Assembly: GCF_963422355.1 (NCBI RefSeq)
Contig: NC_085087.1
Location: 5,921,709 to 5,985,708, forward strand
Origin: Corticium candelabrum
Lineage: Eukaryota > Porifera > Homoscleromorpha > Homosclerophorida > Plakinidae
DNA length: 64,000 nucleotides
Direction: 5' to 3'
Both the position numbers and the translations under genes were made by a program. Shown here in pieces: positions 9,971-25,398 of this stretch. Under the pieces are notes generated by a model. That model had not been told where the DNA came from and did not search any database. It saw only the letters and a list, made by a program, of their open reading frames with translations. Position 1 is the first letter of the stretch; each line of letters starts with the position of its first letter.

Positions 9971-11359
9971 CTGTAAGTACGCTAGTGCCTCTCTATTCAT
10001 TTTTGTTTTAACGTTTGGAGAAACAGACACCTACCGCAGCGGCGAGAGCCGCCCAGTCCACATTCTTGGAACGGCAGTCGAACTATAACGACGAGAAACA
10101 TTAGTGAGAGCATGACCGCAACGCCACGTGGTTAGTAACTTCCAGGTACCACTTTTCTAGTTACGAAACCCGTATATATCTACTCAGTAACTGTCTATTC
10201 CCGAAGTGAGTAATGAAGTAGAAGTCACACCAGGTGTGCTCATTAATTAAAGCACTAGAAGGTGCTCCAGTTGGACCATAATATAGAGTTTTCACACTAA
10301 ACTCCATTCCAACAATAGATGCAGTGTGGAAAATTACCAGATCTTGCTATCGCGGGCACTTACAAACCCGGAATTGATACCTCCCGAACGCACGTGAGGA
10401 GGTGGAGACACTGGTGCATTCTAACAGTCAGAATGATGCTCTACTACGTAGGAACGAGCAGCTTCTGGAATATTACATATCTAGACTCCACCCTAGTCTG
10501 ACATGACCATTCTATTCTAGCTGAAGAGTAGATGTAATCAACTTAATTGCATTCATTAGAATATATTAGACAACCAATTAGTTCTCAAGGACGCCTCCAG
10601 AGTCACAAACAAACTCAATTCAGAGCTTTAGGAGACATCCGCACCCACTTTTGTCAGCAGCATTTCTCCAGCTATTCTACATGCCATCACAAGCTTGTAA
10701 ACGAGTGTTTACATTGTGTCTAGCAGACGTTATTGAAGTAGTTACTCTAATTTAAGTTCCTATTTTCCAGCCCAAGATGACAAAGTCCACACCAACAATT
10801 TCCACACTGCACCTATTGTTGGACTGGACTTTGGCTGAGTGGAAAACGCGGATCCACGGATCCACGTTTAATATATGTTTGGGCATGAGTCAAATAGACT
10901 GCAGCGACTGGTCTCATATTCTTTCGCGAAAACGATCTACTGAGATGGGAGATCTCTAGAGCATATCTCTACTAGTAGGCTACTTGTGATGGCTGGGGTA
11001 GAGGGTCAAATCCAAACGTTTGATTCTCGTGTCAGTAATTGTTCTGATTAAAATTTGTCGTTCAATATATTTTCTACAGTGACTACACGTAGTAACACAG
11101 ACACAAGTAATACAATTGCGCTTGCGTCTACTGAGCTTCTAAAGACGTTCCTACTTGCAGATCGTGTTTCTCACGTTCTATAGCCATCTAGCGCCTGTAC
11201 TGCATCCTCACCCTCAGGACCTGTTGCAGCGTGAGTTAACTTGCTAGACCAACTGCTTCTGAGCAGTTTCGGCTCAAGCATCTCCTCTCACGTGCGAGCG
11301 GGCGAACAGCACATGAGGTCGCGCACTGAGCGCGGAGAAAGGCTTGGCTCTCGAGAGCT

Positions 11360-11981
11360 GCATGCACAAGAGTTGCCTAGAAGATATGGTGGGAACGTCT
11401 ACAGTCAAGTGAGAGTAAAACCAAGAGAAACAATGACATTTCAAAATGACAAGTAAATCTTGCTTCATACTTCCAAGTAGAATTTGAATGACATCACTAC
11501 CAAATGTTGTTACACTTCCACCATTGAATGAAAAGCTGCACTGTAGTTGAGATGTATTTTGAGAGACTTCATTGATACTCATAGTGAAAGAAGATTGCTT
11601 TGCCGTAAAGTCTGATCTTACAGTCAAACCAGGAGTAGGCTGTCAGTCAGGCACTGGAAATGTAGACGCTCCACTAGCTCGTATAATGTCGCAAAGGCTC
11701 TTGGGTAGCAAGCCTTGTTAGGTGCAACTAATAGTAACGTTGCTATTCAGAAGGGCATAGTAATCAACAGATCCAGCACTGATCGTGACGTTACGGCCAT
11801 CTCTAGATGTATACAGTTGAACTAGATCGCATAGGCTTCTAGATAGTTATCCAGTGCCTTATAGATACATCAAAAACTAACAGTTTACAACGAGAGTAGA
11901 TAAACGTACCGCAGCTGCGGCTCTTGCTGAACACACTTTCTAAGAACATAAGAAAAAAACAAGGAATACTTGTGATAGCAT
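11360..11981 (-). pseudogene. B-type receptor 5' part: signal exon and Ig1, broken
   Basis: A candidate signal-peptide start at 11,981 (MLSQVFLVFF) is followed by a frame that closes at a TAG within the exon, next to a run of seven T. A GTACGT donor lies at 11,909. The next exon (about 11,880-11,470) is Ig1-like: AGSVDYYALLNSNVTISCT, then a stop, then SSFTMSINEVSQNTSQLQC, GSDVIQILLGS and a GT donor. An Ig2 start (VPTISS) follows near 11,395 and is cut off by a half foldback element. It is closest in order to Ig1 of receptor A1 but clearly diverged, so this is a second, decayed subfamily downstream of A1 on the same strand. Confidence 0.55.
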
Positions 11982-12179
11982 GACTGCAAGTCAGGTGACT
12001 GCTTTACTAGAGTTCCGTATAAATCTAATTCATTAGAGATGTACTAGCAACCACGATTTCCTGCAAGTCCGTCAAAGACGGCGCAATACCAGAATTCTAC
12101 TTTTTCGCTTTGCTGCATCACTATGAGTCTCTAGACAATTCGCGACTCAAACTACTGAATACATTTGTGTTGTACAAAG

Positions 12180-13451
12180 ACGACAGTTTAAGTATACGTG
12201 GTCATCGTTGAGATCAAAGACTTTATCTAAAGTTTTACTGGAAAGCTTAGTTTTCTGTATTCAATTTTGATCACGTGACGTGATCTCCACACGCCACTGG
12301 CGCGCATTACTATTGCGATTGTCCTATCAAACTTTCACACTGATTGTAGAAATCGTTTTGCCGCAACATTGAAACAACTTACAATGTCATTGCATGTTGC
12401 TCAAGAAACACAAATTAAGTCAGTGCTGTATTCTTGAGTAATGCACATCGCCTCATAATAGACGGTTTCTCTAAAAAATTGCATCAAATACAATGGCAAA
12501 TAAACTAAAGAACGTGGTACGCGTTCTTTGAAAGAACACCAGGGTGTTCAGTTGCGACCTATAAATTTACACAAATAATTAGGAACCGTGAGATAAAAGA
12601 ACACGGCAAGTCGCTTTAGTTTGCTTTACAGACATCTATATTGTCGTTCCAAGTCAAGTATATAACAAAAAAGTCCCGTAATTGGTACCGCAGGTCCCGT
12701 ATTCGGTATTATTAATTCCTGTATACGGTACTGCGTCTGGTCAGCGATGTATTCGATGACCCACGACAACTAATCTGTTATAACGGATGGGTTATTGCTG
12801 TTTTGTAAATTTTTCTTGTTCTATAACCCTCTAGCACAACACAAAAACCTATTCACTTTAATTAATACAAGCACGCGCACAGCATACATATTTCTAAAAT
12901 ACCGAAACACTCGAAATAATTTAAAATTTTTAATAGTTTAAACAAAAAATTTTTTACAGTAGGTAGAACAAACGTGCGAAAAAATATTTGGCCAATTAAT
13001 AAAACTTAAAGTACTCGATAAGTTTTATCATCACTTCAACTATAAACGTTTGCCAAAAGCTATAAATCCGTTTATTCTTACACAGAAAAATGCGATAAAC
13101 CATAAATTTAGTAAGTTAAGTGACTTTGCCTTCTTCACGAAGAAATTTCTTGTCACTATGAGTTTCCACGTATTTCCCGACTTTAGAAATACGCCGACTC
13201 CTACCGTGTGCGTAAAACTAGAGCTGCACGAGATTTTCTTACAATAAATGATGTGAATGTGTACCTACAGTCAAGTGACTCTTTTGACTGAGCTGTATAA
13301 GAATGGAGACAAAGTTAATTTTAAATTGTTTTAATATGATGATTAACCTATTGGACGCATTCAAGTTGCACAAAGACGAACTTCCAAGTCTACGTGATCG
13401 TTCTTTCTAGACTGATTAACACTTTATCAGATTCTGAAAATTTACGAGGAA

Positions 13452-13483
<32 letters not shown>

Positions 13484-13830
13484 CTCCATTGTGTTAAATT
13501 TTTATTACGTCATATGACTTCTGCACGTCACTTGTAACATACTATTACTGATTGTCTCACTAAACATTGAAATTGATTCTCTAATTGTTGTGACAACGTT
13601 CAACATAAACGGTTGCATATTACTAAAACAAGACAAAAATGCTGAATTTTGACTCAATGAGCAATGCACATTGTTGTCAATAACCGTTTCCTCGTAATCA
13701 AACGCACAAAACAAAATTGTAAAACAAGTAAACACTGCATGTAGTACGTACTTGCCCTCTAGAGTAAAACAATTAAATGAGACAACTCCGACTATCCAAG
13801 CGTTCATTGATGTAATTTCATTGTAGCTAA
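12180..13830 (-). pseudogene. String of degenerate Ig-like exons between A1 and the B-type remnant
   Basis: Three blocks can be aligned to receptor exons. About 12,560-12,230 is a decayed Ig1-like stretch matching 8,700-9,080 in reverse. About 13,260-13,060 begins with a 'gactgtag' acceptor and a CKK..CSSS Ig2-like start. Positions 13,807-13,505 are open for 100 codons and carry NNVHCSLS and SETISNSMLQVTC, the spacing of an Ig cysteine pair. The TCCCGTA cluster lies at 12,662-12,745 and a (TA)n run at 13,455-13,484. None joins to a complete gene. Confidence 0.4.
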
Positions 13831-14214
13831 TGAGTCATGCATAATTTCAAAAAGTATACGTACTTGTTAGTTAGAAATGCTGCAACAATCTATTACGTAT
13901 ATGTATAACAAACATATAGAAACCTTAAAATAACATGTAGATACTTTATGTAGTTTTTTAAGATTTAGAGTTTTGTATATAGTATATCTTTGCAGTAAGA
14001 CGCACTGTGACATCAATGGACAAAGTTTACTAGCATTTTAGGAGTAGATCTAGGATTGCTAATAGACGCTTCCGCAGTAAAGAATGATCACGGCTAGACT
14101 CGTCTGTTAAACAAGACTCTCTAGCTTAATCATGCAGTAGGCCACAAACGTTGATTTTACCTACGAGAGTATATAGATATGCTATTGCGACCTCTCCGTC
14201 ACAAGTACGAAACA

Positions 14215-14220
14215 TTTATT
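14215..14220 (-). terminator. Candidate poly(A) signal of receptor A1
   Basis: AATAAA on the minus strand about 480 nt after the A1 stop codon. The same hexamer is at the equivalent place after A3 (61,726-61,731). The ORFs across 14,151-14,558 lie in this presumed 3' untranslated region. Confidence 0.45.
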
Positions 14221-14699
14221 CATTATTGATTAAACAATGCATGGAATATCATGCGACGGCGGGCACAGCTCAGCAAGAGAGAGACAATCTTGTAAAAAAA
14301 TCCAAAAAAAGATTGGATGATGAATGCCATATACAGTCAGAACCCTTTGAAGACCTCATATATAGTTTTGGAACCGCTTCAGAACACTGTTGTTTCTTTC
14401 TTTCTCGGCTGAGTGGAAACCGTTTATTCCATCTCGAGCAAACGCAGAAAGCAAACTTGGAAAACAATCATGCACTGTTGTGTTGTAGATCTAGAAGCTA
14501 CAAGTGGCAATTAAATAAGACAACTAGCTCAGGCTGTCTCAAAATTAATGTAATTTAGTTGTATTGCTAATGCGTTATGCATGAGTTGCTAAAAGTTACA
14601 TCTACCAAATAGGTAGGAATCATAGACCTTCAATGACATGTCGTCCAACAGACTAACCAATTACTTAATTGACTATCACAAAACGTAACTTTAATAATT

Positions 14700-18238
<3,539 letters not shown>

Positions 18239-19540
18239 TATCCTTCTTCTAGCGCGAGTGTCAATAAAAGTTCCCGTACGCAGTATTTTGAGCCACCTAC
18301 TAAAAGGTGTTAGTAGTACGTGTCATTGTGTTGTGTTGTTTGACGTTCTTGAATTTTTTGGAAACACGAGTCTTAGATGCGGTAGGTGCATGTCTACATG
18401 CAAATGTGACACTGTCTACGTAGCGTATGCACGTGTCTAGATCCATGCAGTACATGCAGACTGCCTAGACAAGAGCACTCATTATATGTCTGATTGTAGA
18501 TGACTTTCCACCCAGTACAAGAACTGAACTTGTGCATTGTTATGCTCTGGTAGCCTCGACACTACTATGGTCCGACCGCGCGAGGATAGCAACGGTACTG
18601 TATCACGTCGACTTGAACACCTCTTTGGGAAAGACGTGTCAAAGGATATTCGCAATGTAGTGAAGATACATGAATTGCACATACCACGGCATGAATGCAC
18701 AACGTGTAACCGCACCCTTTTGGTATATCCAATTTTGTACATGCATCCGTTGTATCAGTCGTGTCAGCTCTCGACTCTCTCCCTGGCTTTTTCTCTGCGT
18801 TAGACTGCTCGGGGCTCACTATCAACCAAGTGTTTAAAAATCTTAATTTGTCTACAATGCAATGTCAATTTGCTATTGCATTGGCTAATCCAGAAGCTGG
18901 CAGTCGCAAGATTAAAGTTTTACTCAGAAGTAAGAAAACATGCTAATTCTTCATTGTTTATTAGGTGTTTGACTGTAGGTCTTCCTACCATATCTTGTAA
19001 GCCACGTGTCTGCACCTCTGTGAGTAATTTGAAACAGAAATTCTCTGTAAAGTATCTGAACTCCCATATCATCCACTATGATAGACAACTGGCTTAATTA
19101 AGCTGAATAGTGCTGCAAAAAGATTCCCTGTTGATTCATTTTGATTTTCCATCGTGCAGACAGCTTGATGCCTATTCTAACAATTAGTGCTGTCAATTGT
19201 ACACTTGATGCTGGCAATAATTACAGAACATTATATGAAAATATACTGGGAACGTCACAACCTTATCATTGGAACGGTGCTCATGTTCTTGGTACATATA
19301 TTCAACATCTGTTTGATGTTCTCAGATATTTGACATGTAGTATATGCTGTGCATCTACGTAATTGCAACTTATCAGATTGTCAAGTTTTTGACAATGCAA
19401 CAAGCTTGACTTGTTCATTTTTACTTGCTAGATTTCCTGCAGCAAACATTGCGTGGAACATCAACAGCAACAACACTAATTTATTAATGAGGCATTCAAC
19501 ATCCGTATTTGTGAATGTCGAGTAACTTCTACTATCATTG

Positions 19541-19709
19541 CAGGCCCGGATCCAGAAAATTTTTGAAAGAGGGGGTTGACCTGGTAGCAGTTATTTATAG
19601 CATTACTAATTTTCTCTTTTCTAAAGAAATTATATGAAAATTATTGAACCACGCTTATTGGAGAAGAGGGGGTTTCAACCCCCTTAACCCCCATCTGGAT
19701 CCGGGCTTG
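19541..19709. mobile_element. 169-bp MITE with CATTG target duplication
   Basis: Terminal inverted repeats of about 16 bp with one mismatch (CAGGCCCGGATCCAGA; the other end reads CAAGCCCGGATCCAGA). The direct flanks are CATTG at 19,536-19,540 and 19,710-19,714. The uninterrupted site is seen in the Ig3 exons of the other receptor copies. A second copy of the same insertion lies at 47,588-47,754. Confidence 0.8.
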
Positions 19710-20619
19710 CATTGTCAGTTTGCAACATGTGTCTGCATCAACGTCCTGTCATCACTGCTTCATATAACGACATGATGACTCAATATCCATTCAAACATTG
19801 TGGTTTGTTCTGAATTTTTTATCCAATTACATGGCAACATGGTCGACTCTTCATTTTGTTAGAATCTACACCAAGTTCACCAGTGACATCAATTTCTACT
19901 TCAGGTATGTACATTGACAGTTTAAATTTACTTTGTAGTAGTCATGCATAATTATCAAAGAATAGCATGCCTAACTAAATGATGTTTTGGTATGTGGTTT
20001 GTCTCCAATATTTGTCTGTTTGATTACATTGCAACTGCTTTTTTCTTTAGCTAATCTACCAGGAGCGTATAAGCGTGACTTCTAGAAATTGGGAACGTCA
20101 CAATGCTAGGGGTCACGCCAACTTTTATAGACACGCCCGTTTTATTGACTCTAAAGTTGACTGATACGGTAGTTGCAGATCCAGACTGGAAAAATTGGTG
20201 GTGTATATACTATACCGTATAAAGATTTAAATTTGGTACTGATACATATTTACAGTCCACAATTTTGATGACCTCGCCTACAAGTGATGGGCTATAGCCT
20301 GGTCTAGCCCATGCCACGCTAGGCCCCGAATCCACTAGCATCATCAAGTCTTGTTTTAGGTGTGCTTACCAATATTCAAACTTGACTTTGTTGTAGTAAT
20401 GCAATTGTAAATGTTGATGATCTAGCGTTTGTAGCGGTGGTTGGATTTTGTAGATTGCTCTGTATATGTTGATAAACTAAAAGTTGTGTTTTACTTAATG
20501 TGTTGTGTTGTTGTAGCCACTAGCTTGACCAATACTCCGTATGGTATTGGGTCTATATATATACTGGTGAGGTGGCAAATGTTTTTTCAATCGCTTGTGT
20601 AGTTTCTGTAGTAATTTGG

Positions 20620-20620
<1 letters not shown>

Positions 20621-20654
<34 letters not shown>

Positions 20655-20699
20655 CGTGCGTGCGTGTGTGTGTGTGTGCGCGCGCGTGCATGTGCGTGT
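20621..20699. repeat. (TG)n microsatellite
   Basis: Impure TG tract next to the hydrophobic exon of the degenerate partner of A1, the same relative position as in the other units. Confidence 0.9.
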
Positions 20700-22262
20700 T
20701 ATCGTAGCAAGTGAAATAGTCAAAAATTTTCAAGAGTTTCAATGTTGACGGTATCAATATGGTTGGAATATAGTGTTCTCTCATGCAGTTTGTATTGTGC
20801 AATGCTTTACCGCCAAAACCTTCAGTAGCAAGAACTTTGAAAAAGTCTTAGAGGCTTTCAACTTTTATGCATACTTCGATCTACACATTGCTTTTGCAAC
20901 GCTCTTGTTTTTATGCGACAATTTTTTTCTCAGTGCTGTCTAACCAGCTAATAGCAGGTCTCTGACAGCAAAATTAGGAATTAGTAACGTGGGGCGTGGG
21001 TTATAGTGTGCATTTTCTTGTCAATCATTATCATATTTAATTAATTAAAGTATATTTAGTATTACTAAAAAATGATATCTTCAACGATTTGTCGGTTCTT
21101 GTTCGTATTTGTATCTAGATTTGCCAGACGTGGTCTGGATTGTTTCACAAAATCGATTTGTATCTTCTGAGATTGGTTGTCAGTTTGCATCGATACAATC
21201 GACATCTGACGGTGCTACTACAGACATCACTGGATACTTTGTACGACTCATGATCGCTAACGTTCACAAGCAGAGCGAACTGAAATTGTCGCTGATCATG
21301 ATCGGCAACAACAATCTATTTCTCGACGAATTATAAAAAACACAGCATATACAGTTGAGATAAGAGCAAGCAATAGACACGGATTGGGTCCAACTTCAAG
21401 CATTTGTGTCTTTCAAACTACACCGTATACGGGAATTAATAATACCGGATACGGGACCTGCGGTACAATTTACGGGACTTTTTGGTTAGATGCGGGACTT
21501 ATAATGATAATAGATGTCTGTAAAACAAACAAAAAAGCGACTTGCCGTGTTCTTTTATCTCACGGTTTCTATACAACTAAAATCTAGACATCGATTTGTT
21601 GGACAGTTGGCGTTGTCTTAGTGTAATTGTGTCAATTAGACACCGTGGTGTTCTTCACGTACCACGTTGTTTAGTTAATTTATTTCCCATTGTATTTGCT
21701 GCAATTTTTTTAGAGTATCCGTCTATTATTTATGAGGCGATGTGCATTACTCATTTAGTCAAGAATTCAGCACTGACTCTAAAATAGTCTTCTGTTTCTT
21801 GAGCAACATGATTGCAATGACATTAATTGTAGGTTGTTTCAATGTTGCGTCAAACGATTTCGACAAATTATCTGTGTCAAAGTTTAGTAGGACAATCGCA
21901 ATAATAATGTGCGCTATAGTCCGTTCACGCATTAGAGAGACTGGTGGAATGTGGCCATTTGCGCGACAAAGGTGTTGCCCTCCGGGCGGATATTGGTATC
22001 AATCGAAAGCTCTTCACTTGCCGGATCTAATTACACTTACAGTTAGGCTACAGAGATGTAACTGAAGTTACTAGAGCCAATTTCCTGTATTTTAATGAGT
22101 TAGGAGGCGGAGAAAGGCGGAGCTAAGGCGGGATTAGATTTAATTGCATAAAGCTAAGTACATAATTGTTATAGCTAGCAGGCTGTTAACAGTAACCCAA
22201 CACAGTAAACTTCCCAGTTGGGGTGTCAGTTAGCTAGGAATGAGTTCGTCTAGGATCCGTTT

Positions 22263-23606
22263 CTAGTCTTCATCCTTGGAACTTTCAGTTTCAGACGACG
22301 ACGACGAATCTTCTGATTCAGGACCAACTTCAATGACCATCTGCTCTACAACGTCGTCTAAAACACCGTGTATTGTCCTGTAATGCTTCTCCACCTTCTC
22401 ACGTACGTGCTTCACGCAGTTTGCCCACTTTTCCACAGTAACGTTTGCTAGACCTTCTCTACACAGGCGCTTGATGTTTTCCATGGTAAACCCAGCTATC
22501 CCTGTGTTGTGCTGTGCAGCATGTCGTTTTACCTGTGCCCATACCAGCTCAATGGGATTGAGTTCGCAGTGTCCCACGGGTAGCCGTAGACAGTCGCATC
22601 CAAACTTCGCTGCTAGAACATCCGTCTGGTACACAGAAATGGGATTGGATCTCTTGATTAGGTCAAACAGTTCGACTTTCAACATTTTGGGCTCATGGAG
22701 TATTTTATGTTTGGCCAGCCAGTCAATCATATCTTGCTTTCTGGAAGACTTCGTAGGGATCTTTTCTACTACAGCATTGTGATACCTTGCATTGTCTAGA
22801 ACTATAACTGATTGAGGTGGGCAATTGGGTAGAAGTTTATGCTCAAACCACTCCATAAAATGACTAATGTTCATTTCATTGTGGTAGTCACCAGTGTCTT
22901 TTTTCCCCACGAAAACCAACTCTGCTTCTGGTGTCCATCCCATTTCTCCTCCCGCGTGTAAAATAATCAGCCTCTTCCCTTTTCCACTAGGAATTCTTAA
23001 TCCACCTTTTCCATCGTAGTCTGTCCAGCATTTTTCCAAAGTGTGGTGTTGATGTAGCCATGTTTCATCCAAGTATACAATGGGTCTATTCCTTTCTCTG
23101 AATCCTTGTATTTGTTTCAGGTAGTTGACCCTTGCTGTTAAGATACGATTTTGCTCGTAGAGACATTTTTTCCTGTTCATAGTTTTGTAGGCAAAACCCA
23201 TCTTACGTACTGTCTTATACAAACTTGTCTTAGAGAAAGGGTAGTGGACTTCATGTACTAAAGCTGCATGCAGCAACGACATGGTAGGGAAGGTCTTGTC
23301 TGTATAGAATCTATGTATTCTGCGTCTAATGACACCTTCTTGAAAATTGTCTGTGTACTCTTCAAGTGATCCACTGTGTTCCATTTTACCTCTTTTCGTT
23401 GGACTGCTGACATGTCCCTTTTCTTTCTGTTCTTTGCAGATCCGATATACAGTGGACCTATTTATACCAATAGCCTCAGCTACACGGTCAGCTGGCTTGT
23501 CCAGCAGCATAACTCCTTCCTGCATTTCTCTCTTAAAGAAGTCATGCAGTTTAAGCACCCAGGTCTTTTCAATACTTCTGAGATGTTTTCCTTTGTGCAT
23601 TGCCAT
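22263..23606 (-). CDS. DDE transposase of the DD82E/Sailor type (447 aa)
   Basis: Cut-and-paste transposase acting on the inverted repeats of its own element. An N-terminal helix-turn-helix is visible at about residues 37-60 (DKPADRVAEAIGINRSTVYR). The RNase-H-fold acidic residues fit D180 (PIVYLDETW), D271 (VIVLDNARYHN) and E353 (CELNPIELVWAQVK). The D271-to-E353 spacing is 81-82 residues, far longer than the 34-39 of classic Tc1/mariner and matching the DD82E/Sailor group known from aquatic invertebrates. The C-terminus is acidic and serine-rich. The frame is uninterrupted, all three acidic residues are present, and both ends are near-perfect, so the copy could be recent and possibly still competent. 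Confidence 0.92.
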   Translation of the reverse strand: MAMHKGKHLRSIEKTWVLKLHDFFKREMQEGVMLLDKPADRVAEAIGINRSTVYRICKEQKEKGHVSSPTKRGKMEHSGSLEEYTDNFQEGVIRRRIHRFYTDKTFPTMSLLHAALVHEVHYPFSKTSLYKTVRKMGFAYKTMNRKKCLYEQNRILTARVNYLKQIQGFRERNRPIVYLDETWLHQHHTLEKCWTDYDGKGGLRIPSGKGKRLIILHAGGEMGWTPEAELVFVGKKDTGDYHNEMNISHFMEWFEHKLLPNCPPQSVIVLDNARYHNAVVEKIPTKSSRKQDMIDWLAKHKILHEPKMLKVELFDLIKRSNPISVYQTDVLAAKFGCDCLRLPVGHCELNPIELVWAQVKRHAAQHNTGIAGFTMENIKRLCREGLANVTVEKWANCVKHVREKVEKHYRTIHGVLDDVVEQMVIEVGPESEDSSSSSETESSKDED

Positions 23607-23734
23607 ACAGAAATTAGAAAATAGATGAACACAGTTGTAAGTAGAAGTAAATCCAACAAAATCAAAGTGATAATTAATTTGAGTAAATGGTGGCTGGTGT
23701 TTTATAGTCAGGTGGTTGTATGATTAGGTAACCA

Positions 23735-23990
23735 AGAAGAATTTTGAAGTTCACCATTTAGTCTAGATAAGCCCCATTTCTGACTATAGTGTAGGTCAGG
23801 AGGCAGAAAGGTCAGAGTTTTCCTAATTAGTGACGTCATCAACGCTCATTTGGTTTGAGTAGATGCATGGTTACGTAACCAGGGAGGATTTTGAAGTTCA
23901 CCATTTAGTATATAAGACCCATTTCTGACTATACTGTAGGTCAGAGGAACTAGGAAGGTCAAAGTCCTCATAGTGATGTCATCAACGCTC
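23735..23990. repeat. Two direct repeats of about 115 bp upstream of the transposase
   Basis: Copies at about 23,738-23,852 and 23,874-23,992 share 'ttttgaagttcaccatttag', 'ccatttctgactata', 'gtaggtca' and 'tgacgtcatcaacgctca' (second copy tgatgtcatcaacgctca). They sit 5' of the transposase start within the transposon and include a CRE-like TGACGTCA, so they may be promoter or transposase-binding repeats. Confidence 0.6.
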
Positions 23991-24450
23991 AAGAATGCAC
24001 TAAATGGCTGGTCAGTTTGGTTCTGATATGGTAAATTAGTCAAGTTCTCGTGGTTTTCAGACGCTTCTCTGAGCCAGAAGTGAATGAGTGTATGTATCTC
24101 GTACATATAGCTGTTCCTAGAAGAGGCAACTGACACATACAACCAGTGAGCGCATAGAAACATCCATTTCTGTAGTCATGGGTTATAGCAAAAGGACAAT
24201 TTTTAGTATATCATTGCATCATGAAGGAAACCGCGTTTCCAGCCAGCGAGGCAGCCAGAGGCAACACATTCATACCTACACTTTCATGTAATACTAGAGT
24301 TACCTAATTTGTCATTGACACCATCCACTCTGAAACATAGATGTTAATTGCCTCCTGTGACAACATAACATCCGTTTACACAAGCACTACGCCACGCCTT
24401 AGGGTGTACCCTACATTCCACCAGTCGCTCTAATTCGTGAACGCACTATA

Positions 24451-25177
24451 GTGACGTGCAGACATCACGTCACATGATAAAAATTGAATACAGAAAACTA
24501 AGCTTTCCAGTAAAACTTTAGATGGTCTTTCATAATCAATTCATAACGATAATCACGTATACTTAATTAAAATGTCGTCTTTGTACAACAAGAATGTATT
24601 CAGTAGATTGAGTCACGAATTGTCTAGAGATTCACAGTGATGCAGCAAAGCGAAAAGGTGGAATTCTCGTCTTGCGGCCGGGCGTCTTTGATTGACTTGC
24701 AGGAAATCGTGGTTGTTTGTACATACTATAGTGAGTTTAATTTATATGGGAACTCTAGTACAGCAGTCACCTGACTTGTAGTCATGCTATCACAAGTATT
24801 CCTTGTTAGTTTTAACTCGAGGTCCGGATTTCCCGGTGGAGGGTATAATAGTCGTTCGATGACCCGATGACCCGACGATTCGACGACCCGACGACCGTAT
24901 ATATAGTTGGTTAGCGCAGATGCAAATGAAGCTATTGCGACCAATAGACGAGAAGTGGTGTCATTACTGACCAATAGACGAACGTGATGTCATCATGAGG
25001 CTCCACCTCTCTTTGTTAGGTAGCTGCTAACGAGAATTCGGCCATCGGGCGTCCGTCCTGTACATGGTGTTTAGTCATTGCTCTAGGGGTTTAGCACATA
25101 GAAACAACGCCTATAGTTTACATTTGCACGTGTATGTTTCCCCAACAACAACCAGGAGCGAGGGTGTGTAGCTGTAC
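24451..25177. other. Unit 2 intergenic sequence
   Basis: Near-identical to 9,025-9,749. Holds the GACCCGAC minisatellite (about 24,848-24,896) and no gene that I recognise. Confidence 0.5.
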
Positions 25178-25398
25178 TTGACTTGTAACATTTTTCTTGT
25201 TCCACCGTGTTTCTGCGTAGTGGTTCTGCAGTCCGCTAGCTTGAATTTTGGGCGTGCGTGGTTGAGCGGCCGTGGTGTTGTTGCAAAGATCACTAGTGTC
25301 GTCTTCAACAGAAATTTGGCGCTTCACGGGAATTTGCGAAGTGGAACGTGCATTGTCCATGACAGCAACTGTTTGTCGGACGAAGCGGCTCGGCTGAC
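25178..25398 (-). CDS. Exon-like ORF, unit 2 copy of 9,750-9,970
   Basis: Same 221-nt open block between an AG acceptor and a GTACAG donor, with no frame-disrupting change relative to unit 1. The reading includes DNARSTSQIPVKRQ and the shared NNTTAAQPRTPKIQ. The last exon base differs (A for G before the donor). Product unknown. Positions 25,400-26,660 repeat 9,972-11,257 of unit 1, with a 45-bp deletion, and contain no recognisable protein. Confidence 0.3.

Larger units (their letters stand above)
18482..21420 (+). pseudogene. Degenerate receptor, head-to-head partner of A1
   Basis: Plus-strand relics of the same gene in order: acceptor and Ig1 start (about 18,500), Ig1 (to 18,925, SALDSLPGFFSAL, LTINQVFKNLNLS), Ig2 (18,976-19,320), Ig3 (19,370-19,800, split by a MITE at 19,541-19,709), linker (about 19,863-19,904), microexon (about 20,331-20,351), hydrophobic exon plus TG tract (20,518-20,699), and FN3 (21,118-21,420). 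Ig1 has lost the stretch after the first cysteine, and frames are broken in Ig2 and Ig3. FN3 carries a 2-nt deletion giving LFLDEL then stop. No TM or tail follows: the copy ends at the cassette breakpoint. The same lesions occur in 45,912-48,743, so they predate the duplication. Confidence 0.7.
21917..24448. mobile_element. Intact DD82E (Sailor-like) IS630/Tc1/mariner transposon, 2,532 bp
   Basis: The ends are 36-bp inverted repeats with 3 mismatches (TAGTCCGTTCACGCATTAGA and TAGTGCGTTCACGAATTAGA, both continuing ACTGGTGGAATGT after 2-3 bp). TA dinucleotides flank it at 21,915-21,916 and 24,449-24,450. The unoccupied site survives in unit 1 near 9,024 as gcgcTAgtgacg, so the TA target duplication is read directly. 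One transposase gene lies inside, on the minus strand. Confidence 0.92.

Noticed and set aside
14151..14558. 135-codon plus-strand ORF (also 29,524-29,930 and 61,379-61,795 minus)
   Set aside because: Antisense to the presumed 3' untranslated region of the receptors. The frame is disrupted between copies (one-base indels in an A run), and no domain is visible.
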